From Pseudorhodoferax soli (lineage in GTDB: Bacteria > Pseudomonadota > Gammaproteobacteria > Burkholderiales > Burkholderiaceae_C), in NCBI RefSeq assembly GCF_003337555.1, contig NZ_QPJK01000008.1, forward strand, positions 186,001-250,000: DNA of 64,000 bases. Reading direction: 5' to 3'. Below the pieces are notes generated by a model that was given only the letters and a program-made list of their open reading frames with translations, ran no database searches and was not told the DNA's origin. This document shows, one piece after another, positions 26,102 through 34,192 of the stretch. Positions within the stretch are counted from its first letter, which is position 1, and each line of letters opens with the position of its first letter. A program made the translations under genes and the position numbers.

Positions 26102-26848
26102 ATGAGCAGATTGAAGGACCGGGTCGCGATCGTCACCGGCGCGTCCAAGGGCATCGGGGCGGAGATCGCCCGCAGGCTCGCAGCAGAAGGTGCGAAGGTG
26201 GTCGTCAACTACGCCTCGGGCAAGCGCGATGCGGAGACGGTGGTCGCCGCCATCGAAGCCGCCGGCGGCGAGGCCCTGGCGGTGGGCGCGGACGTCACCA
26301 ACCGCGATCAGGTGGAGTCGCTGGTCAAGGCGGCCATCGATTATTTCGGACGCCTGGACATCGTCGTCAACAACGCGGGCATCTACCAGTTCGCCAAGAT
26401 CGAGGAGACCACCGAAGCGCTGTACCGCCAGCAGTTCGACATCAACGTGCTCGGCCCGCTGCTGGTCGCGGGCGCGGCTGCGCCGCATCTGGGCAAGGGC
26501 GGCAGCATCATCAACATCAGCTCCAACGTCACGCGCGTGCTGCCCGCCGAAAGTGCGGTCTACACCGGCACGAAAGGCGCGATCGATGCCATCACCGGTG
26601 TGCTGTCGCGCGAGCTGGGGCCGCGGGGCATCCGCGTCAACGCGGTGAGCCCCGGCCTGGTCGAGACCGAAGGCACGCACGCCGCCGGAGCCGTGGGCTC
26701 GGACTTCCAGGCGTGGAACGAGGCGCGGACGCCGCTGGGCCGCATCGGCCAGGTGCAGGACATCGCGCCGATCGTTGCATTCCTCGCGTCGGACGATGCG
26801 GGTTGGGTGACCGGCGAGGTGATCCTGGGCTCGGGCGGCATGCGTTGA
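26102..26848 (+). CDS. SDR-family oxidoreductase (FabG-like)
   Basis: A 248-residue classical SDR. VAIVTGASKGIGAEIARRL (8-26) is the cofactor loop with a Lys that suggests NADPH, DIVVNNAG (about 83-90), the catalytic Ser in NISSN and the Y-x-x-x-K pair as YTGTK (about 152-156), and the PG motif VSPGLVETEG. The end GWVTGEVILGSGGMR is the usual dimer-forming tail. It resembles glucose-1-dehydrogenase/3-oxoacyl-ACP reductase-type proteins; the real substrate is open. Transcribed alone; the start at 26102 gives the family N-terminus. Confidence 0.9.
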   Translation: MSRLKDRVAIVTGASKGIGAEIARRLAAEGAKVVVNYASGKRDAETVVAAIEAAGGEALAVGADVTNRDQVESLVKAAIDYFGRLDIVVNNAGIYQFAKIEETTEALYRQQFDINVLGPLLVAGAAAPHLGKGGSIINISSNVTRVLPAESAVYTGTKGAIDAITGVLSRELGPRGIRVNAVSPGLVETEGTHAAGAVGSDFQAWNEARTPLGRIGQVQDIAPIVAFLASDDAGWVTGEVILGSGGMR

Positions 26849-26949
26849 GATGCGGGGCACGCACATGGCCCCCACTTCCTGCCCGGGCAGTGCCGTGTGC
26901 AGCGCGTTGCCCAGCGCCCATGGCACATGATCGCGCTGCCCGGATCGCG

Positions 26950-26979
26950 CTAATGCTCGCCTAACGGAGGCCCGCTAAG
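26950..26979 (+). promoter_or_regulatory. CTAA half-sites before the response regulator gene
   Basis: CTAAT (26950), CTAAC (26961) and CTAAG (26975): two are 11 bases apart, the third 14. OmpR-family regulators of the PmrA/QseB type bind such half-sites at 11-bp spacing. Autoregulation of the gene starting at 26989 is inferred. Confidence 0.55.
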
Positions 26980-26988
26980 CTGCAGCCC

Positions 26989-27657
26989 ATGCGTGTACTG
27001 CTGGTCGAGGACGACGAAATGATCGGGCTGAGCCTGCGCGAGGCCTTGACGCGCCAGGGCTGGTCGGTGGACTGGGTCAAGGACGGTGTGCTGGCCCAAA
27101 GCGCCCTGGCCGATGGCGACTATGCCTGCGTGCTGCTGGACCTGGGGCTGCCCCAGCGCGATGGCGTGGAGGTGCTGCGCCGCGCCCGCGCGGCGGGCGA
27201 GACCACGCCGGTGCTGGTGCTGACGGCGCGCGATGGGCTCGACGACCGCGTGGACGGCCTGGACCTGGGCGCCGACGACTACCTGGTCAAGCCCTACGAG
27301 CTGCGCGAGCTTCTGGCCCGCATGCGCGCCGTGATCCGGCGCCGCGATGGCGCGGCCCAGTCGCTGATCGGCGAGGAGGGCGCGCTGCAACTGGATCTCG
27401 GCACGCGCGAAGTGCTGGTGCGCGGCGTGCGTTCGCAGCTGTCCGCCCGTGAGTTCGCGCTGCTGCATGCGCTGATGGAGCGCTCCGGCGCCATCCTGTC
27501 GCGCGAGCAACTGGAGAACCGCATCTATGGCTGGGGCGAAGAGGTGAGCAGCAACGCCGTGGACGTGCTCATCCACGGCATGCGCCGCAAGCTCGGCCCG
27601 GACACGATCCGCAACGTGCGCGGCCTGGGCTGGCGTGTGGTGGCGCCGCCGCCATGA
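26989..27657 (+). CDS. OmpR-family response regulator (PmrA/QseB-like)
   Basis: A 222-residue two-component response regulator. The receiver domain has the acidic pair E7-D8-D9, the phosphorylated Asp51 in VLLDLGLPQRDG, Thr79 and Lys101 in LVKPYE. The C-terminal winged helix (about 125-222) has SAREFALLHALMERSGAILS and the DVLIHGMRRKL recognition helix. Its partner kinase starts in the overlapping ATGA at 27654. CTAA half-sites upstream of it and, in a perfect 11-bp ladder, upstream of the gene at 29168 suggest it controls both. Of the named groups it looks most like PmrA or QseB. Confidence 0.93.
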   Translation: MRVLLVEDDEMIGLSLREALTRQGWSVDWVKDGVLAQSALADGDYACVLLDLGLPQRDGVEVLRRARAAGETTPVLVLTARDGLDDRVDGLDLGADDYLVKPYELRELLARMRAVIRRRDGAAQSLIGEEGALQLDLGTREVLVRGVRSQLSAREFALLHALMERSGAILSREQLENRIYGWGEEVSSNAVDVLIHGMRRKLGPDTIRNVRGLGWRVVAPPP

Positions 27658-28997
27658 ACTGGCTGTTCGGCGCCGGCCGCATGCGCTCGATCCGCGGCAC
27701 GCTCATGCTCTGGCTGGTGCCCACCTTCCTTGCGGTGGCGCTGGCCTCCGCGGGGCTGTCGTACCGCATGGTCACGCACATGGCGGCCGGTTTCCTGGAC
27801 GACCAGATGGTGCAGCTGGGCGACGCGATGGCCCGGCAGGGCCATCCTGGCCAGGCGCCGGAACTGAGCGCCGAAGGCGTGCACGGGCGTGGCCTGTACG
27901 TCCTGCAGTTCTTCGCCGCCGATGGCCAGCCACTGATGGCGTCGTGGAACGGGGTGGTGGCGCGGCGCATGCCGCACCCGGGCCTGCAGAACCTCGAGGA
28001 CGGCGGGCAGCGCTGGCGGGTTTATGCCGCCGCGACGCAGGACGGCCAGATGGTCCAGGTGCTGCAAAGCGGCAGCTTTCGCGCCAACCTGGCCTTCGGC
28101 CGCGCTGGCGAAGCCGCGTTGCCGGTGCTGCTGTTGCTGCCGCTGTCGATGCTGGTGCTGTGGGGCGTGGTGCGTGCCATCTCCGGGCGGCTGCGCGGCA
28201 TCGGCCAGCAGGCGGCGCAGCAGGACGCGCAGAGCATCGCCGAGCTTCCGCTGGAGCGCGTGCCCGAGGAGATCCGCCCGCTGGTGGCGTCCTTCAACCA
28301 CCTGCTGGCGCGGCTGCGCGACAGCTTTGCCGCGCAGCGCCTGTTCGTGCAGGACGCAGCGCACGAGTTGCGCACGCCGATCGCCGCCGTGGGGCTGCAG
28401 CTGGAGAACCTGCGCGAAGACCTGGCCGCCGGGCCGGCGGCGCAGCACTTCCAGCAGCTGGAAGCCGGCGTGGGCCGCGCCAAGCGGCTCGTGGACCAAT
28501 TGCTCAAGATGTCGCGCCAGGAGGCGGCCGCGGCCGACAGCGGCGCCAGCGTGGACGTGCAGGCGCACGTGCGCGACAGCATCCACACGCTGATCGCGCT
28601 GGCGGACCAGCGCCGCATCGACCTGGGCCTGGTCGCGGCCGAGGGCCTGGGGCCGCTGCGGCTGCCATGCAGCGCCGGCGACCTGCGCAGCGCGCTGGAC
28701 AACCTCATCGAAAACGCGCTGCGCTACACGCCCGAAGGCGGCGTGGTGGACGTGCGCCTCGTCCACACACCGGGCCGCACCACGGTGGAAGTGGTCGACA
28801 CCGGCCCCGGCATCGCGCCCGAACTGTTGGGGCGTGTGTTCGACCGCTTCTACCGCGTGCCCGGCAGCGCCCCGGGCGGCAGCGGCCTGGGCCTGGCCAT
28901 CGCGCAGGCCGCCGCACAGCGCTGTGGCTTGAAGCTGAGCCTGCACAACCGGGACGACCGCAGCGGACTCATCGCGCGGCTCGAGTCTGCCGGCTGA
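27654..28997 (+). CDS. Sensor histidine kinase (PmrB/QseC-like)
   Basis: A 447-residue inner-membrane kinase. Two transmembrane helices (about 17-36 and 155-174) enclose a periplasmic sensor of about 118 residues, followed by a short HAMP-like region and the dimerisation helix with His237 in DAAHELRTP. The ATP-binding part has DNLIENALRY (N box), DTGPGIAPEL (G1) and GGSGLGLAIA (G2), so it should be active. Start overlaps the regulator's stop by four bases. The sensor domain lacks an obvious acidic iron-binding ExxE motif, so the signal cannot be named. Confidence 0.92.
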   Translation: MNWLFGAGRMRSIRGTLMLWLVPTFLAVALASAGLSYRMVTHMAAGFLDDQMVQLGDAMARQGHPGQAPELSAEGVHGRGLYVLQFFAADGQPLMASWNGVVARRMPHPGLQNLEDGGQRWRVYAAATQDGQMVQVLQSGSFRANLAFGRAGEAALPVLLLLPLSMLVLWGVVRAISGRLRGIGQQAAQQDAQSIAELPLERVPEEIRPLVASFNHLLARLRDSFAAQRLFVQDAAHELRTPIAAVGLQLENLREDLAAGPAAQHFQQLEAGVGRAKRLVDQLLKMSRQEAAAADSGASVDVQAHVRDSIHTLIALADQRRIDLGLVAAEGLGPLRLPCSAGDLRSALDNLIENALRYTPEGGVVDVRLVHTPGRTTVEVVDTGPGIAPELLGRVFDRFYRVPGSAPGGSGLGLAIAQAAAQRCGLKLSLHNRDDRSGLIARLESAG

Positions 28998-29004
28998 TGT
29001 TCGG

Positions 29005-29042
29005 CTAACGCCGGGCTAAGAAATCCCTAAGCGTCCGCTAAA
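29005..29042 (+). promoter_or_regulatory. Ladder of four CTAA half-sites at exact 11-bp spacing
   Basis: CTAA occurs at 29005, 29016, 29027 and 29038, that is, on one face of the helix at each turn. This is the layout expected for two tandem dimers of an OmpR/PmrA-type regulator. It lies directly after the kinase gene and before the gene at 29168. Confidence 0.7.
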
Positions 29043-29167
29043 GGGCGCTCCCTACAGTGAGAACCACGGTGATGCGAATAGGCATCTCCGCACTGCGGTG
29101 CCATCGGAGCCATGGCCTGGTAGCGCCGCGCCCCCCATCCGCGACAGAGGTCGCACCGGAGAAACCC

Positions 29168-29812
29168 ATGAACATCGAACGCCACACCAAGTCCCTCCAC
29201 TGCGTGCTTGCCGGTGCACTGCTTGCCCTCGGCACGTTCGGCAGCCTCGGCAGTGCCGTCGCCGCCGAGCCGGCCGCGCAGAAGATCCGCGTGCGCGGCA
29301 CCGTCGTCGCGCTGGCCGGCGAGCAGCTGCAAGTCAAGTCGCGCGAAGGCGACACCGTCCACATCGCGCTCAAGCCCGGCTGGTCGGTCGCGGCGGTTGC
29401 CAAAGCCAGCGTGAACGACATCAAGCAGGGCGACTACGTCGGCATCGCCTCGCTGCCCAAGTCGGAGGGGGGCGACGGCGCCCTGGAAGTGCTGATCTTC
29501 CCGCCGCAGATGAAGGGAACGGGCGAAGGCAGCTACGGCTGGGACCTTCAACCCAACAGCACCATGACCAACGCCACCGTGGGCGATGCGGTCAAGTCGG
29601 TGCAGGGCAGCGTGGTGACCGTGAGCTACCACGGCCAGGACAAGAAGATCTCCATCCAGCGGGACACACCGGTCGTCACGCTGGCGCCGGCAACGGCCGC
29701 GGACCTCAAGCCCGGGGCGGTGGTCTTCGTGCCTGCCGAGAAGGGCGCCAACGGCGCCATCAGTTCCGGCCAGGTGATCGTGGGCAAGAACGGCGTCGTG
29801 CCGCCGATGTGA
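29168..29812 (+). CDS. Exported DUF5666-like protein, probable target of the two-component system
   Basis: A 214-residue secreted protein with a signal peptide (about 1-34, cut near VAA-E). The mature part is two similar beta-rich modules: IRVRGTVVALAGEQLQVKSREGD (about 40-62) and a later VQGSVVTVSYHGQDKKISIQRDT, resembling OB-like DUF5666 repeats. A central FPPQMKGTGEGSYGWDLQP links them. Function unknown; binding of a metal or ligand in the periplasm is possible. The four CTAA half-sites 126 bases upstream make it the likely main target of the adjacent response regulator. In other genomes similar proteins sit in b-type cytochrome operons, as here. Confidence 0.75.
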   Translation: MNIERHTKSLHCVLAGALLALGTFGSLGSAVAAEPAAQKIRVRGTVVALAGEQLQVKSREGDTVHIALKPGWSVAAVAKASVNDIKQGDYVGIASLPKSEGGDGALEVLIFPPQMKGTGEGSYGWDLQPNSTMTNATVGDAVKSVQGSVVTVSYHGQDKKISIQRDTPVVTLAPATAADLKPGAVVFVPAEKGANGAISSGQVIVGKNGVVPPM

Positions 29813-29864
29813 TCGCCCGGCGGGGCACTTCTTCCTCCATCCACTGCAGTTCCGGAGCCCAACC

Positions 29865-30302
29865 ATGCCATTCAATCCAGACATGCACGGCCAGGTCGTG
29901 GCCATCGCGGGCGCGTGCAGCCATGCCGGCGCGGCCGCTGCACGGTTGTTGGCCAGCCAAGGCGCCATGCTGATGCTGGGAGGCCGGAGCCTGTCCGCGT
30001 TGCACGCGCTGGTGGCCCGGATCGCGGAGGAGGGCGGGTGCGCCCAGTACAGAGCGGCAGACCCGGCGCGCCAAGCCAGCACCGACATGCTGGTGGCCCA
30101 CACGCTGGATGCCTATGGCCGCATCGACCTGCTGCTGAACCTCGGCGGGAAGCCGAGGCCGGTGCCGGCCGAGCGGGCTGGCATCGACGGGCCCTTCGCC
30201 CGGCCCTTCGCAGGGCCGTCAGCGCGACTCTCCATCAACCCGACGCTGGGGGCCACGCCGCAGTCCTGGACGAGCCCGACGTTGCGCGCGTCGCACCCCT
30301 AG
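29865..30302 (+). CDS. Short SDR-like protein, probably truncated
   Basis: A 145-residue protein with the first half of an SDR fold: VVAIAGACSHAGAAAARLLA (10-29) replaces the normal TGxxxGxG loop and LLNLGG (about 89-94) the NNAG motif. The catalytic Tyr-Lys part is missing, and the last 40 residues (from about ERAGIDG) look like random read-through. It is either a remnant of a 240-residue SDR or a protein with another role. It lies between the DUF5666-like and cytochrome b genes, in the same direction, and may be in the same transcript. Confidence 0.5.
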   Translation: MPFNPDMHGQVVAIAGACSHAGAAAARLLASQGAMLMLGGRSLSALHALVARIAEEGGCAQYRAADPARQASTDMLVAHTLDAYGRIDLLLNLGGKPRPVPAERAGIDGPFARPFAGPSARLSINPTLGATPQSWTSPTLRASHP

Positions 30303-30328
30303 GCCGCAGCCGGCCCGAAGCGAGTGCT

Positions 30329-31192
30329 ATGCATCTTCCTCCACCGCCCCACGCCCTGGTGCATGCGCGCCCGGCCCAGCGCCAGTTCATCCGGCGGCAT
30401 GCGCTGACCGTGCGCATCACCCACTGGCTCAACGTGTTGTGCCTGTCCCTGCTGCTGATGAGCGGGCTGCAGATCTTCAACGCGCACCCGCGGCTGTACT
30501 GGGGCAAGTACGGCGCCGACGCGGACCAACCCTGGATCGCCATCGGCACCAGGCAGCAAGGCGATGCCGCGCAGGGCTTCTTCGAGATCGGCCGGCTGCG
30601 CATCGAGACCACGGGCTGGCTCGGCGTTTCCGATGAGAACGGCACGGCCACCGCACGGGCATTCCCGGCCTGGCTCACGGTGCCTTCTTACCACGACCTG
30701 GGGGCAGGCCGGCGCTGGCACTTCTTCTTCGCCTGGCTGCTGGTGTTCAACGGGCTGGTCTATCTGGTGCATGGGCTGTGGCGGCGGCACTTTCAGCGCG
30801 ACCTGCTGCCCAGCCGCGACCAGCTGGCGCCGCGCCACCTGTGGCAGGAGATCCGCGACCATGCGCGCCTGCGTTTTGCCCGGGGCGACGCCGCGCGGCG
30901 CTACAACGCGCTGCAAAAGCTCAGCTACCTGGCGGTGGTCTTCGGGCTGCTGCCGATGATGGTGCTCACCGGGCTGACGATGTCGCCTGGCCTCGATGCG
31001 GCGTTCCCGTTCCTGGCCGATTTGTTCGGCGGCCGGGCCTCCGCGCGCAGCCTGCACTTCATCAGCGCCGCGCTGCTGGTGCTGTTCGTCGCGGTGCACG
31101 TGGCGATGGTCATCGCCTCGGGGCTCTGGAACAACCTGCGGTCCATGCTCAGCGGCCGCTACGCGATCACGGATGAAGGAGACAAGACATGA
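30329..31192 (+). CDS. Di-heme cytochrome b (b561/formate dehydrogenase gamma-like), membrane
   Basis: A 287-residue inner-membrane protein with four main helices. Heme-binding His residues are expected in VRITHWLNVLCLS (about 27-39), in HFFFAWLLVFNGLVYLVHG (about 130-148) and in LHFISAALLVLFVAVHVAM (about 248-266). A larger soluble loop lies between helices 1 and 2 (about 50-125). Such proteins pass electrons from quinol to a periplasmic partner. The stop overlaps the start of the molybdopterin enzyme by four bases, so the two should form one complex. Confidence 0.88.
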   Translation: MHLPPPPHALVHARPAQRQFIRRHALTVRITHWLNVLCLSLLLMSGLQIFNAHPRLYWGKYGADADQPWIAIGTRQQGDAAQGFFEIGRLRIETTGWLGVSDENGTATARAFPAWLTVPSYHDLGAGRRWHFFFAWLLVFNGLVYLVHGLWRRHFQRDLLPSRDQLAPRHLWQEIRDHARLRFARGDAARRYNALQKLSYLAVVFGLLPMMVLTGLTMSPGLDAAFPFLADLFGGRASARSLHFISAALLVLFVAVHVAMVIASGLWNNLRSMLSGRYAITDEGDKT

Positions 31193-31968
31193 GCGCACCA
31201 CACCTCTCGCGCCGGCGTCTGCTGATGGGGCTGGCCTCCGGTGCGGGCACATGGGCACTCGCAGGCTGCGACGGTCTGGCCCAGAACGCGCAAGTGGACG
31301 GCGTGTTGCGGCAAACGGAGAAGCTGACCTTGCGCAGCCAGCGCCTGCTGCTCGGACGGCAGGCCTTGGCGCAGGAGTTCAGCGAGGCCGATCTCTCGCC
31401 GGTGTTCCGTGCCAACGGCACGCAGATGCCGGATTCCGACGACTACGCGCGTCTGCTGGAGCATGGGTTTGCGGACTGGCGCCTGCAGGTCGACGGCTTG
31501 GTGCAGCGCCCGCAGCGCTTGTCGCTGGCCGAGCTGCGGCGCTTCGCGTCCCGCACGCAGATCACCCGGCACGACTGCGTCGAAGGATGGAGCGCCATCG
31601 GCCAATGGCAGGGCGTGCCGCTCGGCCTCGTGCTCGACGCCGCTGGCCTCAAGCCTGGCGCGCGCTATGTCGTCTTCCACTGCGCAGACGAACTGGAGCG
31701 CACGCTCGACGGCAGCGGCCGCTACTACGAGAGCATCGACCTGGTCGATGCCTACCACCCGCAGACCATCCTGGCCTACGGCATGAACGGCAAGGACTTG
31801 CCGGTGGCGCACGGGGCGCCGCTGCGGCTGCGGGTGGAGCGGCAGCTCGGCTACAAACAGGCGAAGTACCTGATGCGCATCGAGGTCGTCGATGCCTACA
31901 GCGGCCTGTGGGGCGGCCGGGGCGGATTCTGGGAAGACCGCGGCTACGAGTGGTATGCGGGCATCTGA
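31189..31968 (+). CDS. Sulfite-oxidase-family molybdopterin oxidoreductase, Tat lipoprotein
   Basis: A 259-residue protein with a Tat motif (SRRRLLMGLASG, 7-18) followed by a lipobox L-A-G-C (Cys27). The single-domain Moco fold has the molybdenum-ligating Cys130 in TRHDCVEGWSAIGQWQG, and the C-terminal KYLMRIEV and WGGRGGFWEDRGYEWY are typical of the YedY/MsrP relatives. It is shorter than MsrP (about 330) and lacks a dimer domain. It should reduce an oxidised substrate on the periplasmic side using electrons from the cytochrome b just upstream. Substrate open. Confidence 0.88.
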   Translation: MSAPHLSRRRLLMGLASGAGTWALAGCDGLAQNAQVDGVLRQTEKLTLRSQRLLLGRQALAQEFSEADLSPVFRANGTQMPDSDDYARLLEHGFADWRLQVDGLVQRPQRLSLAELRRFASRTQITRHDCVEGWSAIGQWQGVPLGLVLDAAGLKPGARYVVFHCADELERTLDGSGRYYESIDLVDAYHPQTILAYGMNGKDLPVAHGAPLRLRVERQLGYKQAKYLMRIEVVDAYSGLWGGRGGFWEDRGYEWYAGI

Positions 31969-32458
31969 GCCACGCCTTTCCAGGCCGGCGCGTCGAACGT
32001 CTTCACGCCTGGAGCTTCCATGACCAGCGTCGGGCTTGTGCAGCAAGTGCCTCGCGCTCTGCCGAGCGCAGTGATGGGCGCGACCAGGATCCGCTGGCGC
32101 AGCCAGACGACCCGTGTGCGCGTGACGCGGATGGCGTTGCGGTTCACTGGGTGTCGGCCGTGGCAGCGCCTCTCGCCATGTGGCCGCTGGCGTGGGGCGG
32201 GTGGCCGTCCTACCCGTCGTTTCAGCTTGCGTCGCAAGCGCCCCGCGTGCGCGTCTCGCGCAAGCGGCGCTGGTACCCCTCCGCCATCGCGCCTGAGGAC
32301 GAGAGCGGTGACTGCGGCCAGCCGGTGGGCGACGGACGCTGCCATCCGACCGTTGCAGCGAACCTGAGTCCTGTCATCGCGGACGGCGGAACACTCGGAG
32401 TGTTCAGTTACTGACGAGTAGCCAGCAATGCACCGCTAAGCGGTTGATTTGCTGGACT
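31969..32458. other. Interval without a supportable gene
   Basis: About 490 bases between the Moco enzyme and the tRNA fragment. Long open frames exist on both strands (for example 32020-32367) but their translations are Arg/Thr-rich and match no family. Nothing else was seen. The end near 32,440 probably marks the left edge of the accessory region. Confidence 0.4.
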
Positions 32459-32524
32459 TGGTGCCCCGAACCGGGATCGAACCGGTACGCCCCCTCGCGG
32501 GTAAGCGGCGGATTTTAAGTCCGT
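32459..32524 (-). pseudogene. 3' fragment of a tRNA-Leu gene (likely att remnant)
   Basis: Read on the minus strand this is the 3' half of a tRNA-Leu: anticodon stem-loop with CTTAAAA (anticodon UAA), variable arm, T arm ACCGG-TTCGATC-CCGGT, acceptor side TCGGGGC-A and an encoded CCA. The 5' half (which should begin GCCCCGA) is absent. Such half genes are left when an element integrates at the 3' end of a tRNA gene. The sequence is not that of the intact tRNA at 32668. Confidence 0.75.
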
Positions 32525-32667
32525 TACTAGCAGGTTTTTTTCCGCACAACCCACTTGCTGGTTTGACACAAAGACACATGGCGCGCTCGATGGAGTAGTG
32601 CTTAAACACGTCGCAGTACCTTGCTGTTTACCGACACGCAAGGAATTCACGTAAAATCGAATCTATA

Positions 32668-32750
32668 GCCGGCGTGGCGTAACGGTAGCCGCAGGGGACT
32701 TAAAATCCCCGACCTCAGGTGTGTGGGTTCGAATCCCACCGCCGGCACCA
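32668..32750 (+). tRNA. tRNA-Leu (anticodon UAA), unusual
   Basis: 83 bases with encoded CCA. Acceptor stem GCCGGCG/CGCCGGC, D stem GGC/GCC, anticodon stem GGGGA/TCCCC with loop CTTAAAA (anticodon TAA), a short variable arm around ACCT-CAGGT and T arm GTGGG/CCCAC with TTCGAAT. The variable arm is class II but shorter than in the usual proteobacterial tRNA-Leu, and the D arm is also changed (GGTAGCC rather than GGTAGAC). A possible -10 box is TAAAAT at 32652-32657. It ends 26 bases before the recombinase operon. Confidence 0.88.
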
Positions 32751-32776
32751 GATAAAGTTGTTGGAGCTCGACCAAG

Positions 32777-34189
32777 ATGACGGTCCCGAGACTGCACACT
32801 CTTCCGAACGTACGGTTGTCGAAGGTCAGCCGTGATGCTGGATCAAATTCCCTGCAAATCGGGCAGGACAGCATTGGGCGGCGCATAGGCTATTGGCGTG
32901 TTCCCAAGGCTGACGGAGCATACAAATGGACAGTGCTTTTAAGGGTGCCACTGGTGCTAACAAGCAGCGGCGCTCCCTGGGAAGAGGCTTGCCTGTGGCT
33001 CCTCAATAGGGCGCAAGCAAATCCGACAGGCATTGCAGGTCTTGGCACAAATGCTCGCGCTTTGAGGGACTATTTGGAGCATCTAGAGGGACTGTGCCTG
33101 GACTGGCGAGATTTTTCTTCTGCGAACAAAAATACACGCCCTACCTATGTTTACCGAACGCACCTTTTAAGACTGGTGAACTCTGGCTCGCTTGCATCTA
33201 GCACTGCAAGTGGCCGAATGTCTTCGGTGATCCTGTTCTACAGGTTCTTGCAAACAGACGTCCGAATGAGATTCACGCCTGATCACCCGCCTTGGAACGA
33301 GAAAGATGTCACCATCGCCTTAATGGACTCCAAGGGTAGGCGCCAACTTCGCACGGTGGCCTCCACCGACTTGGCCATTCGAGAGAAAAACAGGGATGAT
33401 CCATTCTTAGAGTCGATCATGGACGGCGGAAAGCTACGGCCTCTGGCTCGCGATGAGCAGAAGGCTCTCGTTGCTGCGTTGAAAAAAATTGGGAACCAGG
33501 AGTATTTCCTGATGCACTGCGTAGCATTGCTAACGGGCGCGAGGGAGATGACGGCGCTAACTTTGCCGTGGGGCATCTTTGCGAAAATGCCTTGCGAAAT
33601 CAGTTGGCCGCTCAAAATTCGGTGCGGTCCGGGAACTGGCATAGACACAAAGAACAACGCTACAAATGTGTGGCTGTCCATTCCGCAGTGGCTTTATATG
33701 AAGCTGCACATGTATGCAATTTCCGGTCGAGCCGAACGGCGGCGTGCTAGATCAAAAAAAAGGGAAGATCCATCAAACTATCTGTTTCTCACAAGCCATG
33801 GAGGTCCTTACTATGAGTGCAAAGATGACGTAGAGATGCTACGCGCTTCCACTGTGTCGCTTAAGAAGTCTTCGCCAATAGGCCAAAACCTTCGGGAGTT
33901 CATCAAGCTAAGGGTCATTCCTGAGGTTCAGAAGACATTGCCGAATTTCACTTATCGGTATCATGATCTACGGGCCACTTTTGGTTTGAACTGGGTTGAT
34001 TCCACTATGGGCGAAAGCGCATCCCCTGAAAAGTTTTCTTGGGCGCGAGACCAACTTCGAAAACTGTTATGGCACAAAAGCGCAGAAACCACTGATCGTT
34101 ACCTCACCTATCGCGGCAAGATACGGGCAGTTGAGGAGGCGCAACGAGGCTGGGAGAAGTACTTAACAGAATTGGCTGACGGCCGATAG
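32777..34189 (+). CDS. ginA: Large tyrosine recombinase GinA (first of trio)
   Basis: A 470-residue tyrosine recombinase. The catalytic residues can be followed: Arg in LLTGAREMTAL (about 256), Lys in DTKNNAT, HDLR in YRYHDLRATFG (about 396-399), and His/Tyr in LLWHKSAETTDRYLTY (about 432-447). All needed residues are present, so it should cut and join DNA. Three large recombinases plus one small protein in this order match the ginABCD operon that defines GInt genomic islands; the RIT triplets and Tn554 TnpABC are the nearest alternatives. The gene starts 26 bases after tRNA-Leu. Codon and base use are clearly more AT-rich than in the chromosome around it. Confidence 0.8.
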   Translation: MTVPRLHTLPNVRLSKVSRDAGSNSLQIGQDSIGRRIGYWRVPKADGAYKWTVLLRVPLVLTSSGAPWEEACLWLLNRAQANPTGIAGLGTNARALRDYLEHLEGLCLDWRDFSSANKNTRPTYVYRTHLLRLVNSGSLASSTASGRMSSVILFYRFLQTDVRMRFTPDHPPWNEKDVTIALMDSKGRRQLRTVASTDLAIREKNRDDPFLESIMDGGKLRPLARDEQKALVAALKKIGNQEYFLMHCVALLTGAREMTALTLPWGIFAKMPCEISWPLKIRCGPGTGIDTKNNATNVWLSIPQWLYMKLHMYAISGRAERRRARSKKREDPSNYLFLTSHGGPYYECKDDVEMLRASTVSLKKSSPIGQNLREFIKLRVIPEVQKTLPNFTYRYHDLRATFGLNWVDSTMGESASPEKFSWARDQLRKLLWHKSAETTDRYLTYRGKIRAVEEAQRGWEKYLTELADGR

Positions 34190-34192
34190 TCA

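Noticed and set aside
32020-32367. Plus-strand frame between the Moco enzyme and the tRNA fragment
   Set aside because: Arg/Thr-rich, no family resemblance, no ribosome binding site.
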